This document shows, in pieces, positions 5,354 through 5,743 of a stretch of DNA of 5,743 nucleotides (position 1 is its first letter; each line of letters starts with the position of its first letter). Under the pieces are notes generated by a model, which was not told where the DNA came from, did no database searches, and saw only the letters and a list, made by a program, of their open reading frames with translations. This stretch comes from Treponema sp. (GTDB taxonomy: Bacteria > Spirochaetota > Spirochaetia > Treponematales > Breznakiellaceae), in the NCBI GenBank assembly GCA_031258265.1, contig JAIRNB010000214.1:1-5743 (forward strand), given 5' to 3'. The translations under genes were made by a program, and so were the position numbers.

Positions 5354-5381
5354 TTTACATTTGGGAATCCCCACCGATAAT
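5354..5381 (+). promoter_or_regulatory. Candidate sigma70-type promoter for the right-edge gene
   Basis: TTTACA (5354-5359) and GATAAT (5376-5381) each differ from consensus by one base and are 16 bases apart. Transcription would start near 5388. That leaves almost no leader before the ATG at 5390, which suggests either leaderless translation or a start further downstream. Confidence 0.45.
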
Positions 5382-5389
5382 GAATCAGT

Positions 5390-5743
5390 ATGGTCCGTAA
5401 ACTTGTTATGTGTGGAGCAAATCCCAAAATTAACCGGGTTTTGGGACCGGCCCTAGGGGAAACGGTCAAAAGACCAGATTTCTCTCCCCAATTCAAGGCG
5501 GCAGCTTTCCCGGAATTCCGGTTTTGGAAAAGCCTCTGCGCCTTTGCCCTCATGTTCATGCTTGCCGGCGCCGCCGGGGCCCAGAACCTTGACATTTCCG
5601 CTGGGGATTTGCGGATAGAACAGAGGGTAGACGGGGGATTTCACCTTTTTATCCGCAAAAAACCTGATATTTCTTCGGTCCTTTTGGTGGAATCCACCAA
5701 AGACCCCCGGATGCGGGAAGACAACTACGCCTACCGGGCAGGC
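5390..5743 (+). CDS. Secreted protein of unknown function, N-terminal part (runs off right edge)
   Basis: An open frame of 118 codons continues past the right edge. A signal peptide is clear at FRFWKSLCAFALMFMLAGAA (residues 43-62), with probable cleavage after AGA before QNLDI. The mature part contains LRIEQRVDGGFHLFIRKKPD and VLLVESTKDP, then NYAYRAG. From memory this resembles conserved exported proteins of treponemes, whose function I do not know. The start is uncertain. The ATG at 5390 is the first after an in-frame stop (5381-5383), but it places 42 residues before the signal peptide and has no ribosome binding site. The ATGs at 5408 and 5552 are also poor: the latter would leave too short a signal. 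A non-ATG start closer to the signal is possible. It is divergent from the metal-handling genes and probably unrelated to them. Confidence 0.75.
   Translation, partial: MVRKLVMCGANPKINRVLGPALGETVKRPDFSPQFKAAAFPEFRFWKSLCAFALMFMLAGAAGAQNLDISAGDLRIEQRVDGGFHLFIRKKPDISSVLLVESTKDPRMREDNYAYRAG

Noticed and set aside
1..5743. CRISPR array, tRNA or rRNA genes
   Set aside because: I saw no regularly spaced direct repeats, no tRNA cloverleaf candidate and no rRNA-like conserved stretch.

Overview
The window looks like a chromosomal stretch of a moderately GC-rich bacterium, and I suggest a Treponema-like spirochaete. That guess rests mainly on the partial plus-strand gene at the right edge, whose mature N-terminus reminds me of conserved secreted proteins of treponemes, and on recurring palindromic intergenic repeats. 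It is a recalled resemblance, not a database result.

Almost everything between 1 and 5208 is transcribed leftwards (minus strand). In transcription order the genes are: a small FeoB-associated-type membrane protein with an apparent frameshift (5208-5035) followed by a hairpin terminator (4983-5005); a large membrane protein fusing a heavy-metal-associated (HMA) domain, a TauE/SafE (UreH/DsbD_2-like) membrane domain and two cupredoxin-like domains (4772-2865); a 39-residue single-pass membrane peptide starting one base after that stop (2863-2744); an exported cysteine-rich DUF2318 protein (2643-2173); a short ORF three bases further on that runs into a repeat element and appears truncated (2169-2017); a lipoprotein alpha/beta-hydrolase (1915-983); and the N-terminal 290 residues of a CopA-type copper-exporting P1B-ATPase (870 to the left edge).

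The HMA-SafE-cupredoxin protein, the small membrane peptide, the DUF2318 protein and CopA form a plausible copper (or copper/iron) handling set at the inner membrane. Cytosolic HMA domains with GGMTCxxC motifs would bind Cu(I), CopA would export it, and the exported cupredoxin and DUF2318 cysteine sites would hold metal outside. The lipoprotein hydrolase has no obvious metal role and sits between two repeat-bearing gaps.

The intergenic DNA is unusual. Two nearly identical 44-bp palindromic repeats (1942-1985, 2696-2739), a contracted third copy (888-920) and a palindrome with a related core (4923-4955) lie upstream of minus-strand genes. The first copy is one end of a 143-bp segment (1940-2082) with inverted-repeat ends, resembling a miniature mobile element. 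At 5390 a plus-strand secreted-protein gene begins, diverging from the metal cluster, with a reasonable sigma70-type promoter just upstream.
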